From: Burkholderia lata
GTDB lineage: Bacteria; Pseudomonadota; Gammaproteobacteria; Burkholderiales; Burkholderiaceae
DNA: 64,000 nt
Reading direction: 5' to 3'
Assembly: GCF_902499335.1 (NCBI RefSeq)
Contig: NZ_CABVQK010000011.1
Span: 124,001 to 188,000, forward strand
Shown here in pieces: positions 1 to 9,647 of the stretch (position 1 is its first letter; each line of letters starts with the position of its first letter). A model generated the notes under the pieces. It was not told where the DNA came from and made no database searches. It saw nothing but the letters and a program-made list of their open reading frames with translations. A program made the translations under genes and the position numbers.

Positions 1-16
1 CGGTCTGGCGATCCAT
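1..16 (-). CDS. possible 5' end of a truncated leftward gene
   Basis: An ATG on the minus strand at 16-14 opens a frame reading M-D-R-Q-T before the window edge. A GAGG sequence lies about 7 bases upstream, a good Shine-Dalgarno distance, and the slt terminator lies just before it. This looks like the start of the next leftward gene, but only five codons are visible, so no product can be named. Confidence 0.3.
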
Positions 17-28
17 GTTAGGGACCTC

Positions 29-61
29 AAAAGAACACTGCCGCGTCTCGCGCGGCAGTGT
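29..61 (-). terminator. Rho-independent terminator of slt
   Basis: A perfect 11-bp stem (35-45 with 51-61) closes a 5-base loop. On the minus strand it is followed by a T-rich run (TTCTTTT). It sits 13 bases past the lytic transglycosylase stop codon, so it most likely ends that transcript. Confidence 0.8.
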
Positions 62-73
62 GAAGATTGCGTA

Positions 74-2026
74 TCAGGGCGAGATCATGCCTAGACGTTT
101 CTTCAACGACTGCGGTTTGCCCTCGAAGAGCGCCGCGTAGTAGACGGTGTTCGACAGCACGTTCTTCACGTAGTCGCGCGTCTCGTTGAACGGAATCGTT
201 TCTGCGAAGATCGCGCCTTCGACCGGCTGCGTCAACACCTGGCGCCACTGGCGCGGCCGGCCCGGGCCCGCGTTGTAGCCGGCCGTGGCGAGCACCGGCG
301 AGCTGTCGAAGTTGTTGTAGATGTCCGCCAGATACCAGGTGCCGAGCTGGATGTTGGTATCGATGTCGTGCATCTGCGTGCGCGAGATCGTGCCGAGGCC
401 GAGCTTCTTCGCGACCATCTGCGCGGTGGCCGGCATCAGCTGCATCAGGCCGCCCGCGCCCACCGACGAACGCGCGCTCGTGATGAAGCGCGATTCCTGG
501 CGGATCAGCCCGTACGCCCATTCGGTGTCGAGGCCCGTCGACTGCGCGTAGCGCTCGACGATGTTGCGGTACGGCGACGGGTAGCGCAGCGTGAAATCGT
601 GCTCGGCCTTCGTGCGGTCGGCCGTGTTGACCGTGCGGTCGAGCAGGTCGACGCGCTTGCCATACTCGGCGGCCGCGAGCAGCTGGCGATCGGTCATCCC
701 GCGCAGCGGCCAGTTCCATTCGCGGTTGCCTTCGAGGCGCAGGTTCAGCGCGTAGAAACGCTGCGCGAGCGCGAAGCCCGGAATCTTGCCCATCGCGTCG
801 ATCTCGGCGTCGCTCACCTTCGTGCGCGGCGGGATCGTCGTGCGCTGGCCGAGCTCTTCACCGGCGAGCTGCCCGTAGAAGTTGAACTGGCCGGCGACCT
901 GCTCGAATTCCTGGTTCGCCTGCAGCGTATCGCCGCTCTGCTTGAGCGCGCGCGCATGCCAGTAGATCCAGGCCGGATCGTCGCGCAGCGACGGCGGCAT
1001 CTGCTCGATCGACCAGCGCACCATCGGCCAGTTGCCGGCGAGCAGCGCGGCACGCGTGCGCCATTCGTAGCCCGGGTTCGACAGCGGCGCATTCGTCGAT
1101 TTCGCATACCAGACCGATGCGAGCGGCGAGCGCTTGATCGCGCCCTGGTAGCCGATCGCGCCCCACGCGATCGCCTGCTCCTGCTTGGTCAGCGAGGCGG
1201 CGACCGACGTCAGCATCCCGGCTGCCGCGTCCGGATCGTTGCGCGCCATGCGGCCGAGCGCGATCAGCGCGAGCTGGTGCGACGCCGCGTCGGGGCCGAC
1301 GCCGCGCGCGAGGTACAGCGGCGGCGCGCTCGTCGCCTGGTCGAAGGCGACCGGGCGCGGGCCGAGCGCGTCGACGATCTTGCCGCCGAGCGTCGTGTAG
1401 TTCTGCTCATACGCGAGGCGCGCCTGCTGCCACACGTCGTCGCTCGTGAACTGCTGGTTGACCGTCAGCGCGGTGATCAGGTCGACGCACGCGTCGCCGT
1501 AATTCTTCGGCTCGACGAGCAGCGCGCGTGCCGCATCGGCGACGTTCTCGCCGCGCGCCGCGCGCGATTCGAGCGCATAGCACTTGACCTGCGTGTCGTC
1601 GTCGAGCACGAAGCGCTTGTATTGCTCGTCGAAGTTGCGCCAGTCGTGGCGCGCGCCAAGCACGAGCAGGTAGTCGTTGCGCAGGCGGTCGGCGATCGCC
1701 TGGCCGTCGTAGCGCTGCAGGAACGACTGCACGGGCGCGTCCGGCGCGTCCACGCGCGCGCGGCCCGTCGAATCGAACAACTGCGGCTTGATCTGGAAAT
1801 ACTCGACGTAGGACGGTACCGGGTAGTTCGGAATCATCGACGCGAGCTGCGCGGCTTTCGCGGCGTCATTGCGGCGCGCGGCTTCACGAAGCTGCACGAA
1901 GGTCTGGTCGTCCCCGGAGACCGTATCGTCGTTCGGTGCGGCGCACGCGGCCGTGCCCGCGACGAGCGCGGTGGCCGAAAGCGTCAGCGCGACCGCGCGA
2001 TATACTCGGAAAAGGCTGTTGGACAT
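74..2026 (-). CDS. slt: soluble lytic murein transglycosylase (Slt70-like)
   Basis: A periplasmic enzyme of 650 residues that cleaves the MurNAc-GlcNAc bond of peptidoglycan to leave 1,6-anhydro-MurNAc ends. The N-terminus carries a signal peptide (hydrophobic core about residues 9-28, then a Thr-Ala-Ala-Cys run that only weakly resembles a lipobox). A long alpha-helical region typical of the Slt70 superhelix follows. The C-terminal SLT domain has the catalytic Glu at about residue 511 in an E-S-R motif, followed by G-L-M-Q-L-M-P-A-T and A-Y-N-A-G-P-G. The open frame continues 160 codons upstream, but the signal peptide fixes the start at 2026. It diverges from the cyclo-ligase gene with only 8 bases between start codons, so each promoter must lie inside or overlap the other gene. 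Confidence 0.93.
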   Translation of the reverse strand: MSNSLFRVYRAVALTLSATALVAGTAACAAPNDDTVSGDDQTFVQLREAARRNDAAKAAQLASMIPNYPVPSYVEYFQIKPQLFDSTGRARVDAPDAPVQSFLQRYDGQAIADRLRNDYLLVLGARHDWRNFDEQYKRFVLDDDTQVKCYALESRAARGENVADAARALLVEPKNYGDACVDLITALTVNQQFTSDDVWQQARLAYEQNYTTLGGKIVDALGPRPVAFDQATSAPPLYLARGVGPDAASHQLALIALGRMARNDPDAAAGMLTSVAASLTKQEQAIAWGAIGYQGAIKRSPLASVWYAKSTNAPLSNPGYEWRTRAALLAGNWPMVRWSIEQMPPSLRDDPAWIYWHARALKQSGDTLQANQEFEQVAGQFNFYGQLAGEELGQRTTIPPRTKVSDAEIDAMGKIPGFALAQRFYALNLRLEGNREWNWPLRGMTDRQLLAAAEYGKRVDLLDRTVNTADRTKAEHDFTLRYPSPYRNIVERYAQSTGLDTEWAYGLIRQESRFITSARSSVGAGGLMQLMPATAQMVAKKLGLGTISRTQMHDIDTNIQLGTWYLADIYNNFDSSPVLATAGYNAGPGRPRQWRQVLTQPVEGAIFAETIPFNETRDYVKNVLSNTVYYAALFEGKPQSLKKRLGMISP

Positions 2027-2034
2027 CGTTTTGA

Positions 2035-2643
2035 ATGGAGCACGAAGTGAGCGAAAGCATAGCACGCAACCCTGTGCCCAACCCGAAGGTTGCGCTACGC
2101 AAAACGCTGTCCGGCGCGCGTCGCGACGCCGCGTCGCAACCCGCCGCGAACGCCGCGCTCGACGCGCGGCTGCGCACGCTGCTCGAACGGCTCGCGCCGC
2201 GCACGGTCGGGTTCTACTGGCCGCTGGCGGGCGAATTCGATGCGCGCGATGCGGTGCTCGCGTGGTGCGCGGCCGGTGCCGGCCGGCGTGCCGCGCTGCC
2301 CGTGATCGACGAGCGGCACACGCCGCTCGAGTTCCACGCGTGGGATACGCACACGCCGATGCGCGAAGGTCATCACCGGATTCCGGAACCGGCGTCGGGA
2401 ATCGTCGTCGTGCCCGACCTGCTATTGATTCCCTGCTTGGGATTCGATCTGGAGCGCTACCGGCTCGGCTATGGCGGCGGCTACTACGACCGCACGCTCG
2501 CCGCATGGCCGGGCAGCCGGCCGCCCGTGACGGTCGGCATCGCCTATGAAGCGTGTCGCGTCGATGCGCTGCCTGCCGAAGCGCACGATCTGGCGCTGCA
2601 CTGGATCGTGACCGACGGCGCGCTGTACCCGGCCGCCGGATGA
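2035..2643 (+). CDS. 5-formyltetrahydrofolate cyclo-ligase
   Basis: Cytosolic ATP-dependent enzyme that converts 5-formyl-THF to 5,10-methenyl-THF, salvaging the inert folate made by SHMT. The 202-residue frame has the family signature near the C-terminus: a Leu-Gly-Phe-Asp segment followed by R-L-G-Y-G-G-G-Y-Y-D-R, the ATP/folate-binding loop. N-terminal Arg/Lys residues fit phosphate contacts. The start is uncertain: ATG 2035 is given, but GTG 2047 removes four residues and gives more room for the divergent slt leader. An 8-bp hairpin overlaps the stop codon. Confidence 0.9.
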   Translation: MEHEVSESIARNPVPNPKVALRKTLSGARRDAASQPAANAALDARLRTLLERLAPRTVGFYWPLAGEFDARDAVLAWCAAGAGRRAALPVIDERHTPLEFHAWDTHTPMREGHHRIPEPASGIVVVPDLLLIPCLGFDLERYRLGYGGGYYDRTLAAWPGSRPPVTVGIAYEACRVDALPAEAHDLALHWIVTDGALYPAAG

Positions 2644-2664
2644 TGCGGCGGGCGGCGCCGCATC
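2642..2664 (+). terminator. hairpin at the end of the cyclo-ligase gene
   Basis: An 8-bp inverted repeat (2642-2649 with 2657-2664) with a 7-base loop overlaps the cyclo-ligase stop codon. It lies between two convergent genes. No T-run follows, so it may be a weak terminator or only a 3'-end stabilising hairpin. Confidence 0.35.
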
Positions 2665-2717
2665 CGTCGTCGCACGCCCGTCAGCGCACCGCCGCGCGCC
2701 ACCTGCGGCGCAATCGT

Positions 2718-3230
2718 TTACAGCGACGCCGCCGCGCGCGCGGCCGTGTCGTACAGGCCCGATGCGTTGCGCAGCAACTGCGCCGCGTCGCCGATCTGCT
2801 CGTTGGTGAGCCCGCTGTCCTTCAGCGTCTCGATCAGACAGTGCTCGCGCACCTCGCGGTACTTCAGGCACAGGTCGCGGCCCGCGTCGGTCGCGAAGAA
2901 GAACACTTCCTTGCCGCTTTTCTCGCTCTTCACATAGCCGCGGGCGATCAGTTTTTTCAGCGCATAGGTCGCGACGTGCGTATCCTCGATATTGAGCACG
3001 AAGCAGATGTCGGCGAGCTTCTTCTTGCGTTCGCGGTGGCTGACGTGATGCAGCAGCGACACCTCGACCGCCGTCATGTCCTTCGCGCCGGCCGCCGACA
3101 TGCAGCGCACCATCCACCGGTTGAAAGCATTGCCTGCCATGATGAGCCCGTATTCGAGTTCCGACAGCTCCGCGCTCGAATCGGAAACGAGGTGTTCGGA
3201 TGACACGATCTTGGTCGCAGGACGCTTCAT
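2718..3230 (-). CDS. winged-helix (MarR-like) transcriptional regulator
   Basis: A 170-residue DNA-binding protein. The middle region (about residues 45-125) reads as a winged helix: a helix with V-E-V-S-L-L-H-H-V, a recognition-helix region around N-I-E-D-T-H-V-A-T-Y-A-L-K-K-L, and a wing with Y-V-K-S-E-K-S-G-K-E-V-F-F. This matches the winged-helix DNA-binding (HTH_27/MarR-like) group common in Burkholderiales. The frame is open 37 codons further upstream, but the ATG at 3230 begins the conserved part. The gene diverges from pxpB, and two inverted repeats lie in the gap. Control of the oxoprolinase genes and of itself is therefore inferred, not shown. An alternative is a general regulator unrelated to pxp. 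Confidence 0.75.
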   Translation of the reverse strand: MKRPATKIVSSEHLVSDSSAELSELEYGLIMAGNAFNRWMVRCMSAAGAKDMTAVEVSLLHHVSHRERKKKLADICFVLNIEDTHVATYALKKLIARGYVKSEKSGKEVFFFATDAGRDLCLKYREVREHCLIETLKDSGLTNEQIGDAAQLLRNASGLYDTAARAAASL

Positions 3231-3320
3231 GGAAAGGCGGAGCAAGCCGGATGACAGGGTGTGCCGAGTGTACGCCAGAAGCCCCGGCATACGGGCTAGG
3301 CGAAAACGCTTATTGGGAAG

Positions 3321-3356
3321 TTGTCGATATTTTATTGACAATGTGCGCTAACATTG
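3321..3356. promoter_or_regulatory. two adjacent inverted repeats, candidate operator for pxp / regulator
   Basis: TTGTC (3321-3325) pairs with GACAA (3337-3341) across 11 AT-rich bases. Overlapping it, CAATGT (3339-3344) pairs with ACATTG (3351-3356) across 6 bases. Both sit between the divergent winged-helix regulator and pxpB, 22-58 bases before the pxpB start. That position fits operator sites for a dimeric MarR-like protein, but binding is only inferred. Confidence 0.4.
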
Positions 3357-3378
3357 CCGTCCGAACCGTGCCAGTCCG

Positions 3379-4035
3379 ATGACGCAACCCCGCATTTATC
3401 CGCTCGGCGATGCCGCCCTCGTCTGCGAGGTGCCGCCGCCCGCCACGCTCGATTGCCAGCGCCGCGTCTGGGCCGTTGCCGAGGCCGCGCGCGCGTGGCC
3501 CGACGTGGTCGACGTCGTGCCCGGCATGAACAACCTGACGATCGTCTTCGACGCGCTCGCCACGACGGCCGAAGCGCTCACGCCGGCGCTGCGCGACGCG
3601 TGGGAAACCGCCGACGTCGAGCACGCGGACGGCCGCGAGGTCGAGATCCCGGTCGAGTACGGCGGCGCCGCCGGCCCCGATCTGCCGGCCGTCGCCGCGC
3701 ATACCGGCCTGTCGGCCGACGAGGTCGTCGCGCGCCACGCAGCCGGTGCCTACGTCGTGTTCTTCGTCGGTTTCCAGCCGGGCTTCGCGTATCTCGGCGG
3801 GCTCGACGCCGCGTTGCACACGCCGCGCCGCGCGGCGCCGCGCCTCGAGGTGCCGGCCGGCTCGGTCGGCATCGGCGGCGCGCAGACGGGCATCTACCCG
3901 ACCACGTCGCCCGGCGGCTGGCAACTGATCGGCCGCACGTCGCACGTGCTGTTCGATCCGGCGCGGCCGCAGCCGACGCTGCTGCTGCCCGGCGACCGTG
4001 TGCGCTTCACCATTGCCGGAGTCGACGCACGATGA
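3379..4035 (+). CDS. pxpB: 5-oxoprolinase subunit PxpB (KipI-like)
   Basis: Subunit B of the ATP-dependent 5-oxoprolinase that opens pyroglutamate to glutamate. The 218-residue protein matches the KipI/carboxyltransferase C-D family along its length: an early Y-P-L-G-D-A-A segment, V-F-F-V-G-F-Q-P-G-F-A-Y-L-G in the middle, and I-G-G-A-Q-T-G-I-Y-P-T-T-S-P-G-G-W near residues 170-185. The ATG is preceded by the candidate operator region. The stop overlaps the pxpC start (ATGA at 4032-4035), so the two are translationally coupled. In Bacillus, KipI inhibits the kinase KinA, but the PxpBCA context here supports the enzyme role. Confidence 0.9.
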   Translation: MTQPRIYPLGDAALVCEVPPPATLDCQRRVWAVAEAARAWPDVVDVVPGMNNLTIVFDALATTAEALTPALRDAWETADVEHADGREVEIPVEYGGAAGPDLPAVAAHTGLSADEVVARHAAGAYVVFFVGFQPGFAYLGGLDAALHTPRRAAPRLEVPAGSVGIGGAQTGIYPTTSPGGWQLIGRTSHVLFDPARPQPTLLLPGDRVRFTIAGVDAR

Positions 4036-5099
4036 CCCAGAGCAACGCAGCGGGCACCGTCGAGGTGCTGCGGGCCGGCCCGCTGACCACCGTGCAGGAT
4101 CTCGGGCGCCGCGGCGCGCGCCATCTCGGCGTCGCGCAGGGCGGCGCGCTCGATGGCCTCGCGCTCGAGGTCGGCAACCGGCTGGTCGGCAATCGCCCCG
4201 ACGCGGCAGGCGTCGAGATCACGATCGGCCCGGCCGCCTTCCGCTTCACGCGCGCCACACGCATCGCGATCACCGGCACCGAGTTCGGTGCAACGCTCGA
4301 CGGCCAGCGCGTATATTCTTGGTGGAGCCTGCCGGTCGAGGCCGGGCAGACGCTCGTGCTGCCGGCCGCGAAACGCGGGATGCGCGGCTACCTGTGCATC
4401 GCCGGCGGCATCGACGTGCTGCCGATGCTCGGCTCGCGCAGTACCGATCTCGCATCGCGCTTCGGCGGCCTCGGCGGCCGCGCGCTGCGCGACGGCGATC
4501 GCCTCCCGGTCGGCGTGCTTCCGGCCGGGATGGGTTGCCTGGCGGCCGATGCCCCTGAATTCGGGGTAAAGGCGCCGGCATGGTGCGCGTTCGTGCGCGT
4601 CGACGAGCCGCCGCGCCGGCACCGCCCCGCGCATGCGCCGTGGGCGATGCCCGTGCGCGTGCTGCCGGGCCCCGACTACGCGTCGTTCGCCGCCGATTCG
4701 CAGCAGGCGTTCTGGGATGAAGAATGGCTGGTCACGGCGAACAGCAACCGCATGGGCTATCGGCTTGCCGGTGTCGAGCTCGTGCGCGAGCGGCCGGCCG
4801 AGCTGCTGTCGCACGCGGTGCTGCCGGGCACGATCCAGGTGCCGCCGAACGGCCAGCCGATCGTGCTGATGCACGATGCGCAGACCACCGGCGGCTACCC
4901 GAAGATCGGCACGGTGATCCGTGCGGATCTGTGGAAACTCGCGCAGGCGCGGCTCAACCTGCCGATCCGCTTCGTGCGCACGACACCCGACGCCGCGCGC
5001 GCCGCCCTGACCGCAGAACGTGCCTATCTGCGGCAGATCGACGTGGCGATCGACCTGCGCGAGGAAGCGCGCCGCCGCGCCCAGTCGCAAGCAGCGTGA
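4032..5099 (+). CDS. pxpC: 5-oxoprolinase subunit PxpC (KipA/biotin-dependent carboxyltransferase-like)
   Basis: Subunit C of 5-oxoprolinase, 355 residues, close to the family's usual length. It begins with the typical L-T-T-V-Q-D-L-G-R segment and has G-V-A-Q-G-G-A-L-D, the central [15 protein letters not shown] segment, and N-S-N-R-M-G-Y-R-L and [11 protein letters not shown] near the end. Together with PxpB it forms the two-subunit urea amidolyase/allophanate-hydrolase-like core (KipA with KipI). The ATG overlaps the pxpB stop by four bases. A 73-base gap precedes pxpA, so this is probably one transcript. Confidence 0.9.
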   Translation: MTQSNAAGTVEVLRAGPLTTVQDLGRRGARHLGVAQGGALDGLALEVGNRLVGNRPDAAGVEITIGPAAFRFTRATRIAITGTEFGATLDGQRVYSWWSLPVEAGQTLVLPAAKRGMRGYLCIAGGIDVLPMLGSRSTDLASRFGGLGGRALRDGDRLPVGVLPAGMGCLAADAPEFGVKAPAWCAFVRVDEPPRRHRPAHAPWAMPVRVLPGPDYASFAADSQQAFWDEEWLVTANSNRMGYRLAGVELVRERPAELLSHAVLPGTIQVPPNGQPIVLMHDAQTTGGYPKIGTVIRADLWKLAQARLNLPIRFVRTTPDAARAALTAERAYLRQIDVAIDLREEARRRAQSQAA

Positions 5100-5172
5100 C
5101 AATGGCGGTAGCCGTACCGAAGGCAGTCGCAGTAGAGAAGACGGGCCACGCAATCAGTGGACGAGGAACATC

Positions 5173-5937
5173 ATGGAAATCGATCTGAATGCCGATCTCG
5201 GCGAAGGATGCGGTTCGGACGAGGCGCTGCTCGACCTCGTGACGTCCGCGAACATCGCATGCGGGTGGCATGCGGGCGGTGCGAACGCGATGCGCGATTG
5301 CGTGCGCTGGGCCGTGCGGAAAGGCGTGGCGATCGGCGCGCATCCGAGCTTTCACGATCCGGAGAATTTCGGCCGCAAGGAAATGCAGCTGCCGGCCGGC
5401 GACATCTACGCGGGCGTGCTGTACCAGCTCGGCGCGCTATCGGCGATCGCGCAGGCCGAGGGCGGGCGCATCGCGCACGTGAAACCGCACGGCGCGCTGT
5501 ACAACCAGGCCGCGCGCGATCCGATGATCGCCGATGCGGTGGTATCCGCGATCCGCGATTTCGATCCGTCGCTCGCGGTGTTCGGGCTCGCGAACAGCGT
5601 GTTCGTCGCGGCCGCGCGGCATGCGGGGCTCGCCGCGGTGGAGGAAGTGTTCGCCGATCGCGGCTACCGCGCGGACGGCTCGCTCGTGCCGCGCAACCAG
5701 CCCGGCGCGCTGATCGACGACGAGGACACGATGATCGCGCGCACGCTCGACATGGTGCGCAGCCGGCAGGTACGCGCGATCGGCGGCGAATGGGTGATGC
5801 TCAATGCGCAGACCGTCTGCCTGCACGGCGACGGGCCGCATGCGTTGGTATTCGCGAAACGGATTCGCGCCGCGCTCGAGGCGGTGGGTGTCGACGTGGT
5901 CGCGCCGGGCATGCTGCAGGCCGACGAACGCGCCTGA
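5173..5937 (+). CDS. pxpA: 5-oxoprolinase subunit PxpA (LamB/YcsF family)
   Basis: Subunit A of 5-oxoprolinase, 254 residues, of the LamB/YcsF family with a TIM-barrel-like fold. The N-terminus has the hallmark [10 protein letters not shown] segment, then N-I-A-C-G-W-H-A-G and G-V-A-I-G-A-H-P-S, and later [10 protein letters not shown]. These Asp and His residues are the likely metal or substrate ligands. The frame is open 51 codons upstream, but the ATG at 5173, behind a GAGGA sequence, starts the conserved N-terminus. It is the last gene of the cluster and is followed by a terminator. A neighbouring 5-oxoproline transporter gene is absent. Confidence 0.93.
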   Translation: MEIDLNADLGEGCGSDEALLDLVTSANIACGWHAGGANAMRDCVRWAVRKGVAIGAHPSFHDPENFGRKEMQLPAGDIYAGVLYQLGALSAIAQAEGGRIAHVKPHGALYNQAARDPMIADAVVSAIRDFDPSLAVFGLANSVFVAAARHAGLAAVEEVFADRGYRADGSLVPRNQPGALIDDEDTMIARTLDMVRSRQVRAIGGEWVMLNAQTVCLHGDGPHALVFAKRIRAALEAVGVDVVAPGMLQADERA

Positions 5938-5980
5938 TCCGGCCTGCGCCGGCGGACGCACAATCCGTCGCCCAAAAGAA

Positions 5981-6003
5981 AAAAGCGCCCTCGTGGCGCT
6001 TTT
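5981..6003 (+). terminator. Rho-independent terminator after pxpA
   Basis: A 9-bp stem (5981-5989 with 5995-6003) with a 5-base loop ends in TTTT on the plus strand and AAAA on the left arm, so it can act in both directions. It lies 43 bases past the pxpA stop. Confidence 0.75.
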
Positions 6004-6229
6004 CCGTTGGCGCAATCGCTGCGGCTTCGCCGTCTGTCGATTCACCCCCCGAAACCGTCTTTCGACGGTGACCGGAAAAATATTCCGGATTAAAAAACGT
6101 CCGCCGCCGCCCGATTACTACCTTTCCCCGGTGGGACGACGGAACGTTGCTTTATCCCGCAAGTCGGCCTGCATGCCTAGTTGTTGTCCGACGATGGTTG
6201 GCCCCGCCGTACATGCAGACACTTCCGCG

Positions 6230-6254
6230 GCCGGCACGTGCAACACGTGCCGGC
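6230..6254. repeat. perfect inverted repeat, 11 bp arms
   Basis: GCCGGCACGTG (6230-6240) and its exact reverse complement (6244-6254) flank three bases. It forms a very stable hairpin in RNA of either strand. No T-run follows on either side, so it is not a standard terminator. Confidence 0.8.
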
Positions 6255-6301
6255 AACGCGCTAACCCCGCGCTTTATTTTCTGCTACCCCGTAGAACTTT
6301 T

Positions 6302-6343
6302 TCTATTCTTTTCATTTTTTCAACTTGTGGATCGAAGAATAGA
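6302..6343. repeat. inverted repeat, 9 bp arms, 24-base spacer
   Basis: TCTATTCTT (6302-6310) pairs with AAGAATAGA (6335-6343). Both arms are AT-rich and lie in the low-GC island. Confidence 0.55.
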
Positions 6344-6374
6344 TATTGGCAGATCGGGATGTCAATCGTTTGAA

Positions 6375-6419
6375 ACGCTATTTTCTGACGATTCGAGGGT
6401 TTTCCTTATCGAATAGCGT
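6375..6419. repeat. nested inverted repeat, 8 bp outer arms
   Basis: ACGCTATT (6375-6382) pairs with AATAGCGT (6412-6419). Inside it ATTCGA (6391-6396) can pair with TCGAAT (6409-6414), competing with the outer stem. The two pairings are mutually exclusive at their right edge, which would suit a switchable structure, though this may be chance. Confidence 0.5.
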
Positions 6420-6495
6420 ACCCATACAGGCGTTTGAGCCGTTCGCACAACGTCAATCAAACAGGGGAGGATCGGTTCGGGCGCGGTGGCGGCGA

Positions 6496-7633
6496 TCAGT
6501 TCGCGTCGACGCTGTAACCTTGTTGACGCAACAATTCGAGCACACCGCGCGGGCCGCCCAAGTGCAGCGCGCCGATCGCGACGAATAGCGGCCGGTTCGG
6601 TGCGGCGATTGCCGTCATCCGTGCAACGAAGCGCCGGTTGCGCTCGTACACGATCTTGTTGTCGATCGAGTCCGACAGCACCTTCGAACGCGCGAGCCGT
6701 TCGCTCTTCGCGACCGCCCATGCCGAGATCGCATCGGCGTCGCCAATTCGCCACAGTCGGTGCAGCGCCTTGATGTCGTCGGCGTTCTGCGCGGGCGTCT
6801 GCACCATGTCCTGCGCGAGCATTTCGCGCTGCTCGGCAAGCGTGAGCCCGGTGAACGCGCGCATCTGTTCGGCGAGCGTCTCGAGCCCGATCACGCGGCC
6901 GCCCTTTTTCTTCAGGAACACGTTCTGCAGCTGCGCCTCGGTGCCGTACTCGGTTTGCAGGCCGGCCGACAGCGAATCGTAGGTCTCGACGACGAGCGCC
7001 GCGAGCCACGGCCGCATCTTGCGGATCTCGGCGAGCGCGGCCGGGTTGCCGCGCAGGCGCGCAGCGAGACGCTGCCACAGCGGCTCGGGCAGCAGGCGCT
7101 GCAGGCACGGGTAGCGGCAGACGCCGTACTTCGACACGTCGTCCTGCGATTCGAGCAGGTCGTCGGGCGACAGCTCGAGCGCCAGTGTGGGCGACGCGGC
7201 GAGCGCCGCGAGGATGCGCGGCCGGAACGGCTGCGCGCTCGGGTAGTCGGACGGGTCACCGGTGTGCAGCGTGCCGAGCACGTAGAGCGTGACCTTGCCC
7301 TTGGTTGCAACGTAGAACGGCATGCGCGCGGGCTGCACGCGCACGGTGCCGCGCGACACCGTGCCGTCCGACACGGCGGGCGCGTGGAAGCCCGGCAGGC
7401 TCATGCCGGGCGGCGGGACTTGCGACGGATGGATCGGTGAAGTGGCCGGCGCGCGCCCTTCGGCGCGCGCGGATTCGACGGGAACCACGAGGCTGGCCGC
7501 CACGCACGCGCCGGCCAGCGCCGCGCCCGTGACGGTACGCACGCTCCAGCGCCGCGCGTAGCGGTACGCGCGCATCACGCGCGCGCTGCTTGCCCCCGCA
7601 CGGCGCACGCCGGACGCGCGCGCCGCCAACGCT

Positions 7634-7641
<8 letters not shown>
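6496..7641 (-). CDS. TraB/GumN family exported protein
   Basis: 381 residues with an N-terminal basic stretch and hydrophobic core (about 38-54), then a Ser-Ala-Arg-Ala site that suits signal peptidase near residue 60, so export to the periplasm is likely. The TraB/GumN fold shows as G-T-L-H at 123-126 and a C-terminal G-A-L-H-L-G-G-P-x-G motif near 357-366 that repeats the same Gly-x-Leu-His pattern. These His and Glu residues are proposed metal ligands in a peptidase-like Tiki fold. Its start overlaps the dppF stop by 8 bases, implying coupling to the Dpp transporter. An internal ATG at 7575 would give a tidier signal peptide. The substrate is unknown; a peptide-related role is inferred only from context. 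Confidence 0.82.
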
Positions 7642-8646
<1,005 letters not shown>

Positions 8647-8650
<4 letters not shown>

Positions 8651-9645
8651 CGTGCACCTCCCGTCAGGTCGAGGTTGGAAACGTTGAGCGGCTTGATGCA
8701 GCGCGCGCGCATCGCATCGTTGCCGGACACAAGCGTGTCGAGCGCCGGCCGCGCCTTGCGGCAGTCGTCGACGACGTACTTGCAGCGCGGCGCGAACAGG
8801 CACCCGGACGGGCGATCATCGCGGCCCGGCACCATGCCGGGCAATGCGGCAAGGCGACGCGCCCCCTTATTGTGCTCGGGAATCGCCGCGAGCAGCGCTT
8901 CGGTGTACGGATGATGCGGCGCGCGGAAGATGTCGGGCACGCTGTTGGTCTCGATCACCTCGCCCGCGTACATCACCGCCACGCGCTGTGCGACCTCGGA
9001 CACCACGGCCAGGTCGTGCGAGATCAGCACGAGCGCCATCCCGCGTTCCTTCTGCAGCTTCACGAGCAGATCCATGATCTGCGCCTGGATCGTCACGTCG
9101 AGCGCGGTGGTCGGCTCGTCGGCGATCAGGAGCTTCGGGTTGCACGCGACCGCCATCGCGATCATCACGCGCTGGTTCATCCCGCCCGACATCTGGTGCG
9201 GGAACGACGTGATGCGGTTCTTCGCATCGGGAATACCGACCTGGTCGAGCAGTTCGAGCGCGCGCCGGTGCAGCGCGTCGCCGCGCAAGCCCTCGTGCAG
9301 CTTCAGCACTTCCTTGATCTGGTAGCCGACCGTATAGCTCGGATTCAGGCTCGTCAGCGCGTCCTGGAACACCATCGCGATGTCCTTGCCGACGATCTTG
9401 CGGCGCGCCTTCGGCGACGCCTTCAGCAGGTCGACACCGTTGAACGTGACTTCATCTGCCGTCACCTTGCCCGGCGCGTCGATCAGGCCCATCAGCGCCA
9501 TCATCGTCACGCTCTTACCCGAGCCCGATTCGCCGACGACGCCCACCACCTCGCCCGGCGCGATCGACAGGTTGATCCGGTCGACCGCGGGCAGGCCGTT
9601 GAAATTCACCGCGAGATTGCGGATGGTCAGAAGATCTTGGCTCAT
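8647..9645 (-). CDS. dppD: dipeptide ABC transporter ATP-binding protein DppD
   Basis: The partner ATPase, 332 residues. It has Walker [10 protein letters not shown], signature S-G-G-M-N-Q-R-V (a common DppD/OppD variant), Walker [13 protein letters not shown], and the C-terminal C-L-F-A-P-R-C cysteine segment of the oligopeptide subfamily. It is expected to form a heterodimer with DppF under the DppBC channel. It overlaps dppF by four bases and starts two bases after the dppC stop, so the reading frames are tightly packed and probably co-translated. Confidence 0.93.
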
Positions 9646-9647
9646 GA

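Larger units (their letters stand above)
6004..6495. other. gene-free, low-GC stretch with three inverted repeats
   Basis: About 490 bases between pxpA and the TraB/GumN gene, both of which read toward it. No frame has Burkholderia-like codon use. From about 6060 to 6430 the GC content is clearly lower than the surroundings, with T-rich runs near 6295-6320. It holds a small hairpin (CCGGAA 6072-6077 with TTCCGG 6083-6088) and three larger inverted repeats listed separately. It could hold a small RNA, a remnant of transferred DNA, or only structured 3' ends. Confidence 0.6.

Noticed and set aside
368-2050. 560-residue plus-strand frame over slt
   Set aside because: Arg-rich shadow of the real minus-strand gene; no domain, no start signal.
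2027-2506. 160-codon N-terminal extension of slt
   Set aside because: A signal peptide begins at the ATG at 2026; the extension overlaps the divergent cyclo-ligase and is Arg-rich.
3894-5153. 419-residue minus-strand frame over pxpC
   Set aside because: Antisense shadow created by GC-rich codons of pxpC.
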